NCBI GenBank assembly: GCA_016869075.1
Contig: VGEY01000001.1
Span: 239,496-303,495, forward strand
Origin: Alphaproteobacteria bacterium
GTDB taxonomy: Bacteria; Pseudomonadota; Alphaproteobacteria; Paracaedibacterales; VGCI01
DNA length: 64,000 nt
Direction of reading: 5' to 3'
The notes under the pieces were generated by a model that saw nothing but the letters and a program-made list of their open reading frames with translations, made no database searches and was not told the DNA's origin. Below, in pieces: positions 16,256 through 25,098 of the stretch. Made by a program: the position numbers and the translations under genes. Positions within the stretch are counted from its first letter, which is position 1; every line of letters begins with the position of its first letter.

Positions 16256-18401
16256 ATCCTTTTTTTATGTACGCTTCTTAAAAAATCTCATACTTTTTTT
16301 AACACTTCTAATCTCTGTTACAAGTGCATCAGAGCATGCTTGTGGTAAATGCAAGTATGGTTTCCGACGCGCTCATACAACCCGTCTTGTTATACAAACT
16401 GGGGAGAATCTTGAATGGGATGCTGAAAAATTATTTTATAGAGATATTTCTGATACTGCAGAAGAATTAAGGCGCAGCTTGATTGATTCAGACGCATTCG
16501 GAATTGAGGAAGGTAAAAAGAAAGACGAAAAAGAATCTCCCAAAACAAGGAACATAGCGTGCTTTGCTTTTGTATTTTTTGACCAAGAAGGCAAACAAGT
16601 CGGTGATAAACCTTATTTTTATAAACCAAAAGCTATAAAAGACAATGTGACTGTTCCCTTTTTCTTTTTTAGTGGAAGACGCCATAGAACGTATGTTCCA
16701 TCAGATGGTCCTTACGGTTGGGATGCCCTTAGTGAAACAGCAATAAAAGAAGAAGATGGTAATTACAGATTTTTTCCAGAAAAAAGGATGGAGTTATTTA
16801 AAGATCCTTTTGATAGTGCTTATATTGAATTGTTTAAAAGCATGGAAACCACATTCACTAAAGAATTGGAGCTTTTTGTTTGGCGTATTTGCGATAAAGA
16901 ACCCTTGTTTGATTATTTAAGAGCAAGGGAACAAAGGAAAATAAAAAGGGAGATATGTGATGGCTTTTTTGAACCAGTTAAGCCTCACGTATCTGTTGTC
17001 AAAATTCAAAAAAAGGCGGCCCATTATCGACCTGTAAAAGATACGCAAGATTTTATTCATAGTGAGCAATTTGCTCTCTATAAGATGTCCTTCGATTTTG
17101 ATTCATTTATTGACTCTTGCGTAGAACACCTTGGAGAGAAGGCGAGTGCGGTTAAAAAAGTTGGAACGTTAATTTATACACGAAATACCATGTGCTGCAG
17201 ATGTGGTCATTCTATTATAACTGATTTTCATCATTCTGATGATTCAGAAAATTTTTCTCCTTTTTTAACTACACTAAAAAATAAATTTCGTGACCAACCT
17301 TTAGAATTCCTATTTGTTGCCGCTGCCCTCTATCCATATGAAAGTAATGTAGGAAGACTTGACAACTTTGAAAGGGAAATCAGAGGTGTGCCTATTGTTG
17401 CTGATAAAGAAGATATGACCTTTAAGGTCGGCGGCTTTATTCCAAGTTTCACAAACCTACCCGAGATGATTTACCATTATCATTTTAAGAAAATAGAGAA
17501 ATCAGACTCCCAATCAAGCGAAGGCTCCTTAAAACCCTCCGACGTACACGAAGATGTAGTGGTTAACTTGAGACAAAATCCTAGTTTAGATGATGTAGTA
17601 GAGACCCTGCAGCCCTCATCATTCACGGGAGTTAAAGTTCTTTTAAGAGAAAATAGTGAAGGACTCCCCATCCATGCAAAACCAATTAATACAATCGGCG
17701 GACTCGGAAAAGAATACTCAATAGATGGAAAGAAATTCAAATTGCAAAATGTATCAGGTACCTCTATGCGTTGTTTTTTCAATACTCTAGGCTTGATTGC
17801 TGTAGAAGAGATTGGAAAATTGAGAAGCAAGGGAAACGATGTCATTACGCGTTATATGATTGCAAATGAAATTATTTCTGCAGCAAGAACGCCGCACCAA
17901 CTCCCTAAGGAAGTGAAAGAGGCTATTAACTTCACACTTTATGAAGCGCAACGCAGTGCTATTGATATATTAGAAGAAGCCCGCTCAACCGCGCTGGCTG
18001 CACAACCTGTTATTGCGGATGACCAAGACACCCAAGCACTTCCAGAGGTTCTACAGAGCGCAGCACAAAGAGGTGATGATGCCTTGGACGATTTAAGGAA
18101 GAGAGCGCAAACCTTAGAAGCATACAAGTCTTTTCTTACCCATCATATTTTAAAAGAAGAAATGATGGTGACTCTTCACGATGTTCAAGGAGATTTAGGA
18201 GGTAATGAAAATTCTAATTTTACATCAATAGACGCTGTTGCCTATGTCAATAATTTAGGAATCAGAATCTTTCAGATAAACCCCAAAATGAAGGATGAAT
18301 TGCGTTTGCTCCATCAATTTATTCCTCAAGGAGCCGCAGAGATTGCTTATGTTTATTATGAGTATGAGGGTGCTCATTTTCAGGCGCTTATTCCCCAATA
18401 A
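16248..18401 (+). CDS. Exported protein with deaminase-like and OTU-like domains
   Basis: About 717 residues from ATG 16248 (GTG 16242 is an alternative), with a signal peptide ending near SAS. Middle region: H271-S-E273 in DFIHSEQFALYKM and C316-C-R-C319 in NTMCCRCGHSI reproduce the zinc and proton-shuttle signature (H-x-E ... C-x-x-C) of the cytidine-deaminase fold. The C-terminal 210 residues resemble an OTU cysteine protease: Cys509 in TSMRCFFNTLG, then NNLGIRIFQI and His710 in GAHFQALIP. A CGKC pair near the mature N-terminus may bind metal. The segment to residue about 360 aligns with the convergent paralogue at 18545-19729. A role as a secreted effector or toxin acting on nucleic acid and ubiquitin is inferred, not shown. 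Confidence 0.65.
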   Translation: MNRSFFYVRFLKNLILFLTLLISVTSASEHACGKCKYGFRRAHTTRLVIQTGENLEWDAEKLFYRDISDTAEELRRSLIDSDAFGIEEGKKKDEKESPKTRNIACFAFVFFDQEGKQVGDKPYFYKPKAIKDNVTVPFFFFSGRRHRTYVPSDGPYGWDALSETAIKEEDGNYRFFPEKRMELFKDPFDSAYIELFKSMETTFTKELELFVWRICDKEPLFDYLRAREQRKIKREICDGFFEPVKPHVSVVKIQKKAAHYRPVKDTQDFIHSEQFALYKMSFDFDSFIDSCVEHLGEKASAVKKVGTLIYTRNTMCCRCGHSIITDFHHSDDSENFSPFLTTLKNKFRDQPLEFLFVAAALYPYESNVGRLDNFEREIRGVPIVADKEDMTFKVGGFIPSFTNLPEMIYHYHFKKIEKSDSQSSEGSLKPSDVHEDVVVNLRQNPSLDDVVETLQPSSFTGVKVLLRENSEGLPIHAKPINTIGGLGKEYSIDGKKFKLQNVSGTSMRCFFNTLGLIAVEEIGKLRSKGNDVITRYMIANEIISAARTPHQLPKEVKEAINFTLYEAQRSAIDILEEARSTALAAQPVIADDQDTQALPEVLQSAAQRGDDALDDLRKRAQTLEAYKSFLTHHILKEEMMVTLHDVQGDLGGNENSNFTSIDAVAYVNNLGIRIFQINPKMKDELRLLHQFIPQGAAEIAYVYYEYEGAHFQALIPQ

Positions 18402-18544
18402 TTTTCTGTTGAGAGCACTCCATAGAATTCCTTGACTTAATAAGCGCTGAATAATTGGTTTTGAATCAGTAGCCGAGATTGTCGTATTGGCTCGTGAGAA
18501 CCCTCCCCTCGCCATAGTACGTGATGAAGTTATTTTACCAACCT

Positions 18545-19729
18545 CTATTTATCTAATGGGATCTGCATTAGAGGAAAGACACCTGGAAATTTTGTCAACT
18601 CTTCTAAAGATTGAGGTATACTAGTCCCAATAGTGTACTGAGATTTTTCACGTTTTTCTCTAAAAGAAGCCAGAAGAAAAAATGGTACGTCCTCCATTTC
18701 AAATTTTGCGCAAAGAGCTTTTTTAAATTCAAAAAGAGCCCCTGAGGACATCGCACATGAGCGCACCAAAGAATGGCTGCAAACTGGACAAATATCAAAA
18801 CGAGAATGAAGGTTTATAACCACGGCGTATGGGCGTTCTTTACCTTGAGTAATTTTCTCTAAAATGGATGCTGCTTGCAATCGTATATAGTGGAGAAATC
18901 GTTGCTCACTATGCCAGTAAGTTGCCACAACCTTACTACTAATATTGTCAACCGTCTTACTTTGCCTTGCGATGTGTCCCTTATGAGCCTTTGTAATTTC
19001 TTCTATTTCTTTCAGATTTTCCTGAACGGTTTCTTTCTTCATTTTTTTTCCTGCTTGCTCAAGAGCTGTGTGAGCGTCACTATTTGTATTGTCGAGTTTT
19101 ACAGACTCACGCTCAAAGGCCTCTTTATCTTTTCTTAAATCTTGAAGTACAGCATATCCAGGTGTTCCTTCTCTTACGCCTGCAAATGTTGCTTCACTTT
19201 GAGCAAGAATGTCTCTAATGGGTGGATGGCTTTCTTGAAAATGAACTCTTTTCATAAGTAATTGAAATGATCGTTCCTTTTCTGCCAGCATTTGACATAT
19301 ACCTAAAAGCTTCTGTCTTTCTCCCCCATCCAAACCCTCCTGTCTTTGAAGAAGGGGAGCATAAGGCCGAATAGCTGTTTGAACTTCCTCTAAAACAGGA
19401 TTATTCACCAGAGAAATCCAACCACTTTCGAAGGCATAGGGGAAACCAGAAGAACCACCCACGATGTATTCCTGTTTGAACTGACCCTCATAGACAAATG
19501 AAACACTTACAAAAACAATATTGGTTGGTGTATTGGCGGGGAGGATGTCAGAAACATCTTTTTCCAAGTGAGCTAGCTGCATATGGTTGCGCGTAAACTC
19601 AAGTGGTTTTCCCTTATGAAAAAAATTCAGATTTGGAACTCCCAACCATCCCTCTTCTGGACCTCCTGCGAATGTAGGTAAATTGAGAGCAAACAACAAT
19701 AAGAGAAAAAATATTATTTTTCTATTCAT
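18545..19729 (-). CDS. Exported deaminase-like protein, paralogue of 16248-18401
   Basis: About 394 residues from ATG 19729 (upstream TTG codons at 19735 and 19732 are less likely), with a signal peptide ending near TFA. H273-S-E275 in TYWHSEQRFLHYI and C314-P-V-C317 in RFDICPVCSHSL give the H-x-E ... C-x-x-C pattern of zinc deaminases, 41 residues apart. The N-terminal NIVFVSVSFVYEGQFKQ and the post-motif ALCAKFEMEDVPFFLLAS match the corresponding parts of the 717-residue protein. It lacks that protein's OTU-like tail. A long helical, charged insert lies at residues about 130-260. It starts 42 bases after an LRR-like gene, mirroring the other locus. Confidence 0.65.
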   Translation of the reverse strand: MNRKIIFFLLLLFALNLPTFAGGPEEGWLGVPNLNFFHKGKPLEFTRNHMQLAHLEKDVSDILPANTPTNIVFVSVSFVYEGQFKQEYIVGGSSGFPYAFESGWISLVNNPVLEEVQTAIRPYAPLLQRQEGLDGGERQKLLGICQMLAEKERSFQLLMKRVHFQESHPPIRDILAQSEATFAGVREGTPGYAVLQDLRKDKEAFERESVKLDNTNSDAHTALEQAGKKMKKETVQENLKEIEEITKAHKGHIARQSKTVDNISSKVVATYWHSEQRFLHYIRLQAASILEKITQGKERPYAVVINLHSRFDICPVCSHSLVRSCAMSSGALFEFKKALCAKFEMEDVPFFLLASFREKREKSQYTIGTSIPQSLEELTKFPGVFPLMQIPLDK

Positions 19730-19771
19730 CAGCAACTCTGAGGTGGGATAAATTGCAATTAATTTAATAAA

Positions 19772-20413
19772 TTAATGGGCTTCTTGTAACTTATAAAAGC
19801 GTTCGTGAACTTCCTTCCACTTTGCAGGAAATTGGGGAGAAGCTATTTCCTCAATTTCGCTTTTATGAAAGGCGATAACTTTCTCAGTGACGCGCGCCTT
19901 ATCTTCTATATTTAAACCATTACTTACGTCGTAACGAACCCGTTGAACGAGCCTATTTTCCAGAATATTAGCAAACGAGATGGAAGGCTGGGTGGCAAGG
20001 AGTCTATACAATGTTGGGGCATCGCCCTCTTCTATGCCATCGCAAGAAAGCTTAAGAACTCGGAGAGATGGAAAGAGGGGGATAAAGCCTTCAGCAAGTT
20101 TTTTAAATCCAGAATTACCAAGAAGACTAGACTCAATAGTGAGAGTTGTTATTCGTCTTCTGTCGCTTTCGTTCATGAGCTTTGCTTGCTCTATGAGTCT
20201 TGTAATTGAAATATCCTCGACGTTATAGGGAGCAACTTCGTCATTCACAACATTCAGTTCACTTAAATTGAGCACTGTTGTTGTATCTGGCAATGCCATT
20301 AATTCCTTCAGAGAAGTTGGGACAGCAACTTCGCCCTGTTGGCGTTCTGCTGAAAAGACGATAGATGTTAGACCTATAGAGAGCGCAAGAGTTATAAAAG
20401 ATATTTTTTTCAT
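19772..20413 (-). CDS. Exported LRR-like protein
   Basis: A 213-residue protein, ATG preceded by AAGGGAG, with a signal peptide (FITLALSIGLTSIVFS) and cleavage near FSA. It contains TTVLNLSELNVVND, ITTLTIESSLLGNSGF and PSLRVLKLSCDGIEEGD, spaced about 25-50 residues, which look like leucine-rich repeats of the ribonuclease-inhibitor kind. The C-terminal 60 residues are helical. It precedes the deaminase-like gene at 18545-19729 and is the counterpart of the larger LRR-like protein at 15143. Function unknown. Confidence 0.6.
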   Translation of the reverse strand: MKKISFITLALSIGLTSIVFSAERQQGEVAVPTSLKELMALPDTTTVLNLSELNVVNDEVAPYNVEDISITRLIEQAKLMNESDRRRITTLTIESSLLGNSGFKKLAEGFIPLFPSLRVLKLSCDGIEEGDAPTLYRLLATQPSISFANILENRLVQRVRYDVSNGLNIEDKARVTEKVIAFHKSEIEEIASPQFPAKWKEVHERFYKLQEAH

Positions 20414-20744
20414 AAGGTTAGACTCCCTTAAAAAATCCAGCTTTAGTTTTATGAATACGTCGCTTGTAATTTGCTATGCTTACTTATTGTTCTTTAAGTA
20501 GAATTATTATACGCAAAAAGTAGTGAATTGTCAATTTTTGTGGGCCTGGAAATGCGGAGCTTCCGTTAACAAACAACTTCGCCTAGGTTCCTGCTTTCGT
20601 TGGAACGACTAAAATATAAGAGGCGGGAATGGCAACAATATGAGGAGGAAAGAAATTTGCAACAACAAGAGAAAGAGAGAGTAAAAGAAAGCCCCATTAC
20701 CCCCTCTTTAAATATTTGCCTATAATAAACACCAAAGTATCTAA
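20414..20744. other. Intergenic region with a possible gene remnant
   Basis: Mostly AT-rich. Between about 20600 and 20725 a plus-strand frame reads a Gln/Glu/Arg-rich helix (SLERLKYKRREWQQYEEER and on) to a TAA at 20723, without a start or ribosome-binding site. It may be the 3' remnant of a lost coiled-coil gene. Confidence 0.3.
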
Positions 20745-20948
20745 TTACTTATTGAGTCCTGGAACGACGTGTTCCAAATCAAACACCCCATCATCCTGGA
20801 GGGCCGCATCACTTGAAGTGGCCATATATAAATTTTGGGTAATTTTGCCGGTCTTTGTATCAAGATAATTTATTGAATTCCCAATTTGTTCTAATTTTGA
20901 CCCGCCACCGACTATAGCTTTCATTGAAATATCCTGTAATAATATCAT
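20745..20948 (-). CDS. Small hypothetical protein
   Basis: A 67-residue protein. Support for translation is an AAGGAG site 6 bases before the ATG. The sequence has no signal peptide or membrane segment; it begins MILLQDISMKAIVGGGSKLE and is otherwise polar. The GGGS turn after a short hydrophobic leader loosely recalls double-glycine leader peptides, but there is no exporter or peptidase gene nearby. I recognise no family. It lies alone between the exported-protein clusters. Confidence 0.45.
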   Translation of the reverse strand: MILLQDISMKAIVGGGSKLEQIGNSINYLDTKTGKITQNLYMATSSDAALQDDGVFDLEHVVPGLNK

Positions 20949-21165
20949 GACAATCTCCTTCTAAATATAATATAAGTTAATATATAATATTCATTTTTAT
21001 GCATATTTTAATATATGTTTATATTTAAAAAAATCAACTCATATTGCCATTTTTTTATTATATCACGACAGAAAAATACTTTAACCTACGTTAAAAAAGG
21101 GGGGAACACGTATCAATCACCTCTTTGCCAACTAACAAAGGGTCTGAGCGTTGAGTAAAAATCAT

Positions 21166-22167
21166 TTATTCTTTTGCATCATCACTTGCTTTCGGGCCCC
21201 CAGAAGTCCCTTGACGCAATTCCTTCTTTAAATTTTCCCATTCCCTTTTAGCAGGTATTATAACCAGTTGTGCTCTTCTTAATGTTGGAAATTCTTTTAA
21301 TATTTTGTCTTGTATAACCCTTAATTCTTCAAGTACGTGCAACTCATTTAAATGAGAGTGACTTAACAGATATTGTTTAGTTTCATTTTTAGCAGTCGTT
21401 AGCTGCACTATAAGGGCCTCTATTCTTTTTTTCTCTTCTGGTGGCATTTTCTTTTTCTTAGGCTCATCCTTTTTTTCTAATTTTTGCCTTTCCAACTCGC
21501 GTTTTTTCTTTAAAGAATCAATTTGATTTCGGATTGCTGGAATTTCATATAACAAGCGTTCCTTCCTCGTCATAAGATTTAAAATCTCAACTGATATATC
21601 TCCTCTCATTTCCTCTTCACTACGTAATGCTAAAGCCTCTTGTCTTTCTCTTACTCTATCCAGATCTATTCCCCATCGTTCTTTAACGGTTAAAAGTTCG
21701 TGGAGTTCATATAAATGGGGAGCTTTCTCGGAATTTGAAGAACCAAGAGGCTGCACATCGCTTCCTTGCTCAGCATTTTCTGAAGGAGCAAGTTCACTTA
21801 AAGCCGCAATAGCAAGCCCACTTTGTTGCAAACTTCTTATCAATTCTAATATGCTTGGCTTCTTTTCTTCAGCCCCAGAATCCACCAAAGCATCTCCACG
21901 TGGAGGAGATTCAGACAGCTGAGGTGATGATGGTTCCTGTGCTGAAGGAGCAGGATATATCGCGGCACCCACAACTGCTGATGCACTGGTAACTAAAGCA
22001 CTTGGAAGCCCTTGGCTTTGCCTTCTTTTACGAAATGCTTTTTCTAATTCACTTTCACTTCCAATGGAACCAGATGTATCATCACTCGCTTGCAGAGAAC
22101 CAATATTAGAAAAGAACAAAATAACGCACGCCAACAAAAAAGTATTTAATCGAACAATCAAATCCAT
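21166..22167 (-). CDS. Exported coiled-coil hypothetical protein
   Basis: A 333-residue protein with GAGG ahead of the ATG and a signal peptide (LNTFLLACVILFFSNIGSLQA). Residues about 30-150 are Ser/Pro/Ala-rich and probably disordered. Residues about 150-310 are strongly charged and helical (RKRELERQKLEKKDEPKKK-like stretches), typical of coiled coils. No domain recognised. Low-complexity composition next to other exported orphans suggests a secreted or surface protein. Confidence 0.6.
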   Translation of the reverse strand: MDLIVRLNTFLLACVILFFSNIGSLQASDDTSGSIGSESELEKAFRKRRQSQGLPSALVTSASAVVGAAIYPAPSAQEPSSPQLSESPPRGDALVDSGAEEKKPSILELIRSLQQSGLAIAALSELAPSENAEQGSDVQPLGSSNSEKAPHLYELHELLTVKERWGIDLDRVRERQEALALRSEEEMRGDISVEILNLMTRKERLLYEIPAIRNQIDSLKKKRELERQKLEKKDEPKKKKMPPEEKKRIEALIVQLTTAKNETKQYLLSHSHLNELHVLEELRVIQDKILKEFPTLRRAQLVIIPAKREWENLKKELRQGTSGGPKASDDAKE

Positions 22168-22359
22168 ATTCTTAACATCCTCATTTTTAATATTTAACTT
22201 TGAATTATATATATCAAGATTTTAACCAGTTGCAAGACTATAGTTTTTAATTTTAACTTTGATATTTAATAATAATAAAATTGAATACTTTTAATTTATA
22301 TTAATTAAACAATCAAACGAACACATTTAATAATTCTAATCAATCTAAGCCTTATCAGA

Positions 22360-23265
22360 CTATTTATGGATTTGTCGCATCTTGAATGACTCCCTTTGCG
22401 CATACACAACAACACCGCCCATGCGGTGGGTATGGAGGCGCTCGAGGAGTGCTGAGAAGGTGTCTTTGACACGCTGGGTGGTGTCTGGTGTGAATGAACC
22501 CTTTGAAGTGTCTTCACGCGCCTCAAGATTTTTCAAAAGATCTTTGTACCACTTTATGTATTGCTCCGTGAGATCTTCTGCTTTTAAAAATGTCCATCCG
22601 GTGGCATTTAAGTCACCTTTCAAGTGTTCCACATCCATAGGCCATATGTCCTTACCAGAGAAATCAACCAGTTTAATTTCCTTTTTGGAATGAGCTTGAG
22701 CGGTTGGCACAGAATAATCAAAAAGAACGATAAGAGCACCCGGATTTGCAACTTTTGCAAGCGCGTCAAGGAGCGCCTTTTTATCTTGAAATGGATAAAA
22801 TGAATTAAAAAGAATGAAAAAATCAAAATGCTGAGCGGGGTAAACTTCTACCACTTTAAGAGCGTCTGCTGTTTGAAAATGGATGCCTGCATACTTTTCT
22901 TTGGCATACGCGATGGAGCATTAATTAATATCCACCCCATACAAATTTTTAAATCCTTTTATTTTTAAATATTCAAGCGTCCCTCCAAACCCACACCCCA
23001 CATCTAAAACATTGCCTTCTTTCAGTTGAGTCCTCGAGTGTGAACACAGCTTCTCCACTTCTCGAAGAATAATATCAATGGCCTCTTGGTCGCCAGCATG
23101 TGCATAATCACCACCTCGTAATTTAGACAAAAGAAGGCGCATAGGATTTGGAGGTGAAGAAGTGGCACTCAAGGGTGTATGCATCACGCTGATTATTCCC
23201 ATTAGAGAAAAGAGGTGAAGAACTTTTCTTACTTTCATAATCCAATTATTTTTTTGTATCAGCAA
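22360..23265 (-). pseudogene. Exported class I methyltransferase interrupted by one in-frame stop
   Basis: Read from 23265, the frame gives a signal peptide (VLHLFSLMGIISVMHTPLSA) and then VLDVGCGFGGTLEYLK, the SAM-binding motif I, and LYGVDIN, motif II, before a TAA at 22921-22923. The same frame continues without interruption: CSIAYAKEKYAG, the HFDFFILFNSFYPF motif and GALIVLFDYSVP, which are the remaining methyltransferase motifs, ending at 22360. A single base change (for example CAA to TAA) explains the break; there is no frameshift. The likely start is the ATG at 23238, the tenth codon. Either a recent pseudogene, a readthrough gene or a sequencing error. Confidence 0.75.
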
Positions 23266-23327
23266 TGATTTTTCTGGTTCTGTTTGAGTGTTTCTATAAA
23301 ACCATTGTCTTGAAGCAATTATAAAAA

Positions 23328-24176
23328 CTAATTATTTTCCTCAACTTTAATTACAAACGGTACATAAAGCTCTTTGCCATGTATTTTTATTTGAGCAAAT
23401 AATTTAATGAAACCGGGCTTTTCAGGTTGAAGATGAAACTGCAGCTCAGGACCGCCTCTATCTGCTGGACTTGATGGTTCATCACCCATAGGGTGAACAT
23501 GAACGATATAATTCAAATCATCTCCAAAACCAACAATATGAGCAAATGCTCCCATAATAGGTTCTAAATCTTGAATTGGCTTTCCCTTCTCATCTGAAAT
23601 ATAGATTTTCCCTAAGGTAGCTTTTCCTGCTTTAAGCTCTTTATCCTCAAGGGACAACATAAAATTATAATTATCAACCGTGATATTTTTAGATACGGTT
23701 TTATCAGGAGAAGAAGATTTTTGACCGGTTATTAAATCTACGCTCACATATTCTTGAACATCTGTTGATGAGGGGTGCAGGTCTGCCCACATTTTATAAT
23801 TCGCTTTCTTTTTTGGCGACCATTCAAATGTATAAACACCAGGCACAGTATCAATTTTGGGATGAATATGATGATAATCTTCAAGACCATCATCAATAAG
23901 CAAAAGATGTATTTTTTCTGTATGGACCACCTTTAAGTCACTTTCCGTAAGTGGGCTACCGTCTTTAATATGGGAAAGCTTGATTTTAATAAGCTTCTTA
24001 TCTCCTTTATCATCTATTTGAAAAATTGACATTTTAACTGTGGGTTGATCAGAATTTTCATGTAAAGCATGTGCTTCCTCTGAAGAGTGTTCATGTCCAA
24101 TATGCTCATTAAGGGCAAAAAATGGAGGGTAAAACAGAAAAAATAAAATTGTGAGAATGACCAGGTATCTTTGCAT
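23328..24176 (-). CDS. Exported His-rich hypothetical protein
   Basis: A 282-residue protein with a signal peptide (VILTILFFLFYPPFFA), followed by a His-rich segment (EHIGHEHSSEEAHALHE) that could bind metal. Two beta-rich halves follow; DYHHIHPKID with TFEWSPKKKANYKMWADLHP, and YIVHVHPMGD with LQFHLQPEKPGFIKLFAQI, look like repeats of one immunoglobulin-like domain. The FixH/YtkA-like periplasmic copper and heavy-metal proteins have similar features. A periplasmic metal-handling role is inferred. Confidence 0.6.
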   Translation of the reverse strand: MQRYLVILTILFFLFYPPFFALNEHIGHEHSSEEAHALHENSDQPTVKMSIFQIDDKGDKKLIKIKLSHIKDGSPLTESDLKVVHTEKIHLLLIDDGLEDYHHIHPKIDTVPGVYTFEWSPKKKANYKMWADLHPSSTDVQEYVSVDLITGQKSSSPDKTVSKNITVDNYNFMLSLEDKELKAGKATLGKIYISDEKGKPIQDLEPIMGAFAHIVGFGDDLNYIVHVHPMGDEPSSPADRGGPELQFHLQPEKPGFIKLFAQIKIHGKELYVPFVIKVEENN

Positions 24177-24245
24177 CTTCTTTACCCCATTAAATTATAC
24201 AACTTCCTAAGCTCTATAAAACATTAAATGACCCACCCGCACTTT

Positions 24246-25037
24246 TCATGTATCAGCAATGATTTTTACGGCCACTTGCTCATGGTTTTCGTTAAAAGCA
24301 AGAAACTCTACTCTATAATGTTTTTCTTTTAAGAATTCTTGCAGCGCTTTCCATTCATGATTTTCATAGCCTGGGTAATTATAGAGTTCATCAAATACAA
24401 TAATGGTGCCATCCACAATGTTATCTCCCAAGATTGTTAGAACATCGCGCGTGGAACTATAAATAGCACAATCAACATGTAGGAATGCAATGGGTGTTTT
24501 TTTAAGAATCTTTGCTTTAAAAACTGGCAAAGCATCTTTGAACCATCCCTTATAAAGGCGGACATTTTGAAGGACGGCAGGAAACGGAGCATCCTTTTTA
24601 AAAGCAAAGGTACCTTTTTGAAAAACCATATCTTTTCGTATCCAAGCTTCAGGTAAGCCTTCAAATGAATCAAACCCGTAAACAAGGCGATGGGGGTTAA
24701 GACCTGCAATAAAGTTGATTGTCTTTCCTGTACAGGTTCCTGTTTCTATAAACATACCATCAGAAAGAGTAACGGATTCTGAAGCAAATTTGATCACTTC
24801 AGCATCCGACTGGAATCTTTTAGCATGAAGAAGATTTTCATCCACAAACTTGAGTGCTTCGAGGCTTTTGCCATAATGCTTATCGGCGCTTTTAAAATGG
24901 AGGACCTGCGCCCCTTGATACCTATCCGTACCTGGTGGAATTTCGAGTACTTGGCTCCAGTCATACGGCTTTAGTTCTTCAGCAGAAATGTAGCTAATAA
25001 AAAATAATATATATAGAAAGAAGTTCTTGAGATTCAT
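24246..25037 (-). CDS. Exported TylF/MycF-type O-methyltransferase-like protein
   Basis: A 263-residue protein with GAGG upstream and a signal peptide (FFLYILFFISYISA). The body matches the TylF (macrocin O-methyltransferase) fold: FIETGTCTGKTINFI (SAM loop), LVYGFDSFEGLPEAW, IAFLHVDCAIYSSTRDVL (with the D of the metal/SAM site) and GTIIVFDELYNYPGYENHEW. Family members methylate sugars in antibiotics or surface glycans and are usually cytosolic. A signal peptide on this enzyme is unusual and recurs in neighbouring methyltransferase-like proteins. Substrate unknown. Confidence 0.78.
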   Translation of the reverse strand: MNLKNFFLYILFFISYISAEELKPYDWSQVLEIPPGTDRYQGAQVLHFKSADKHYGKSLEALKFVDENLLHAKRFQSDAEVIKFASESVTLSDGMFIETGTCTGKTINFIAGLNPHRLVYGFDSFEGLPEAWIRKDMVFQKGTFAFKKDAPFPAVLQNVRLYKGWFKDALPVFKAKILKKTPIAFLHVDCAIYSSTRDVLTILGDNIVDGTIIVFDELYNYPGYENHEWKALQEFLKEKHYRVEFLAFNENHEQVAVKIIADT

Positions 25038-25098
25038 TTTTTTTCCTCACTTTGTTTTCTATATATAGTCTCTTCTATTTAATATTTTCAATATTTTC

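Noticed and set aside
18255..18515. 86-codon minus-strand frame at the junction of the two deaminase-like genes
   Set aside because: Mostly antisense to the OTU-like tail, with no ribosome-binding site or motif.
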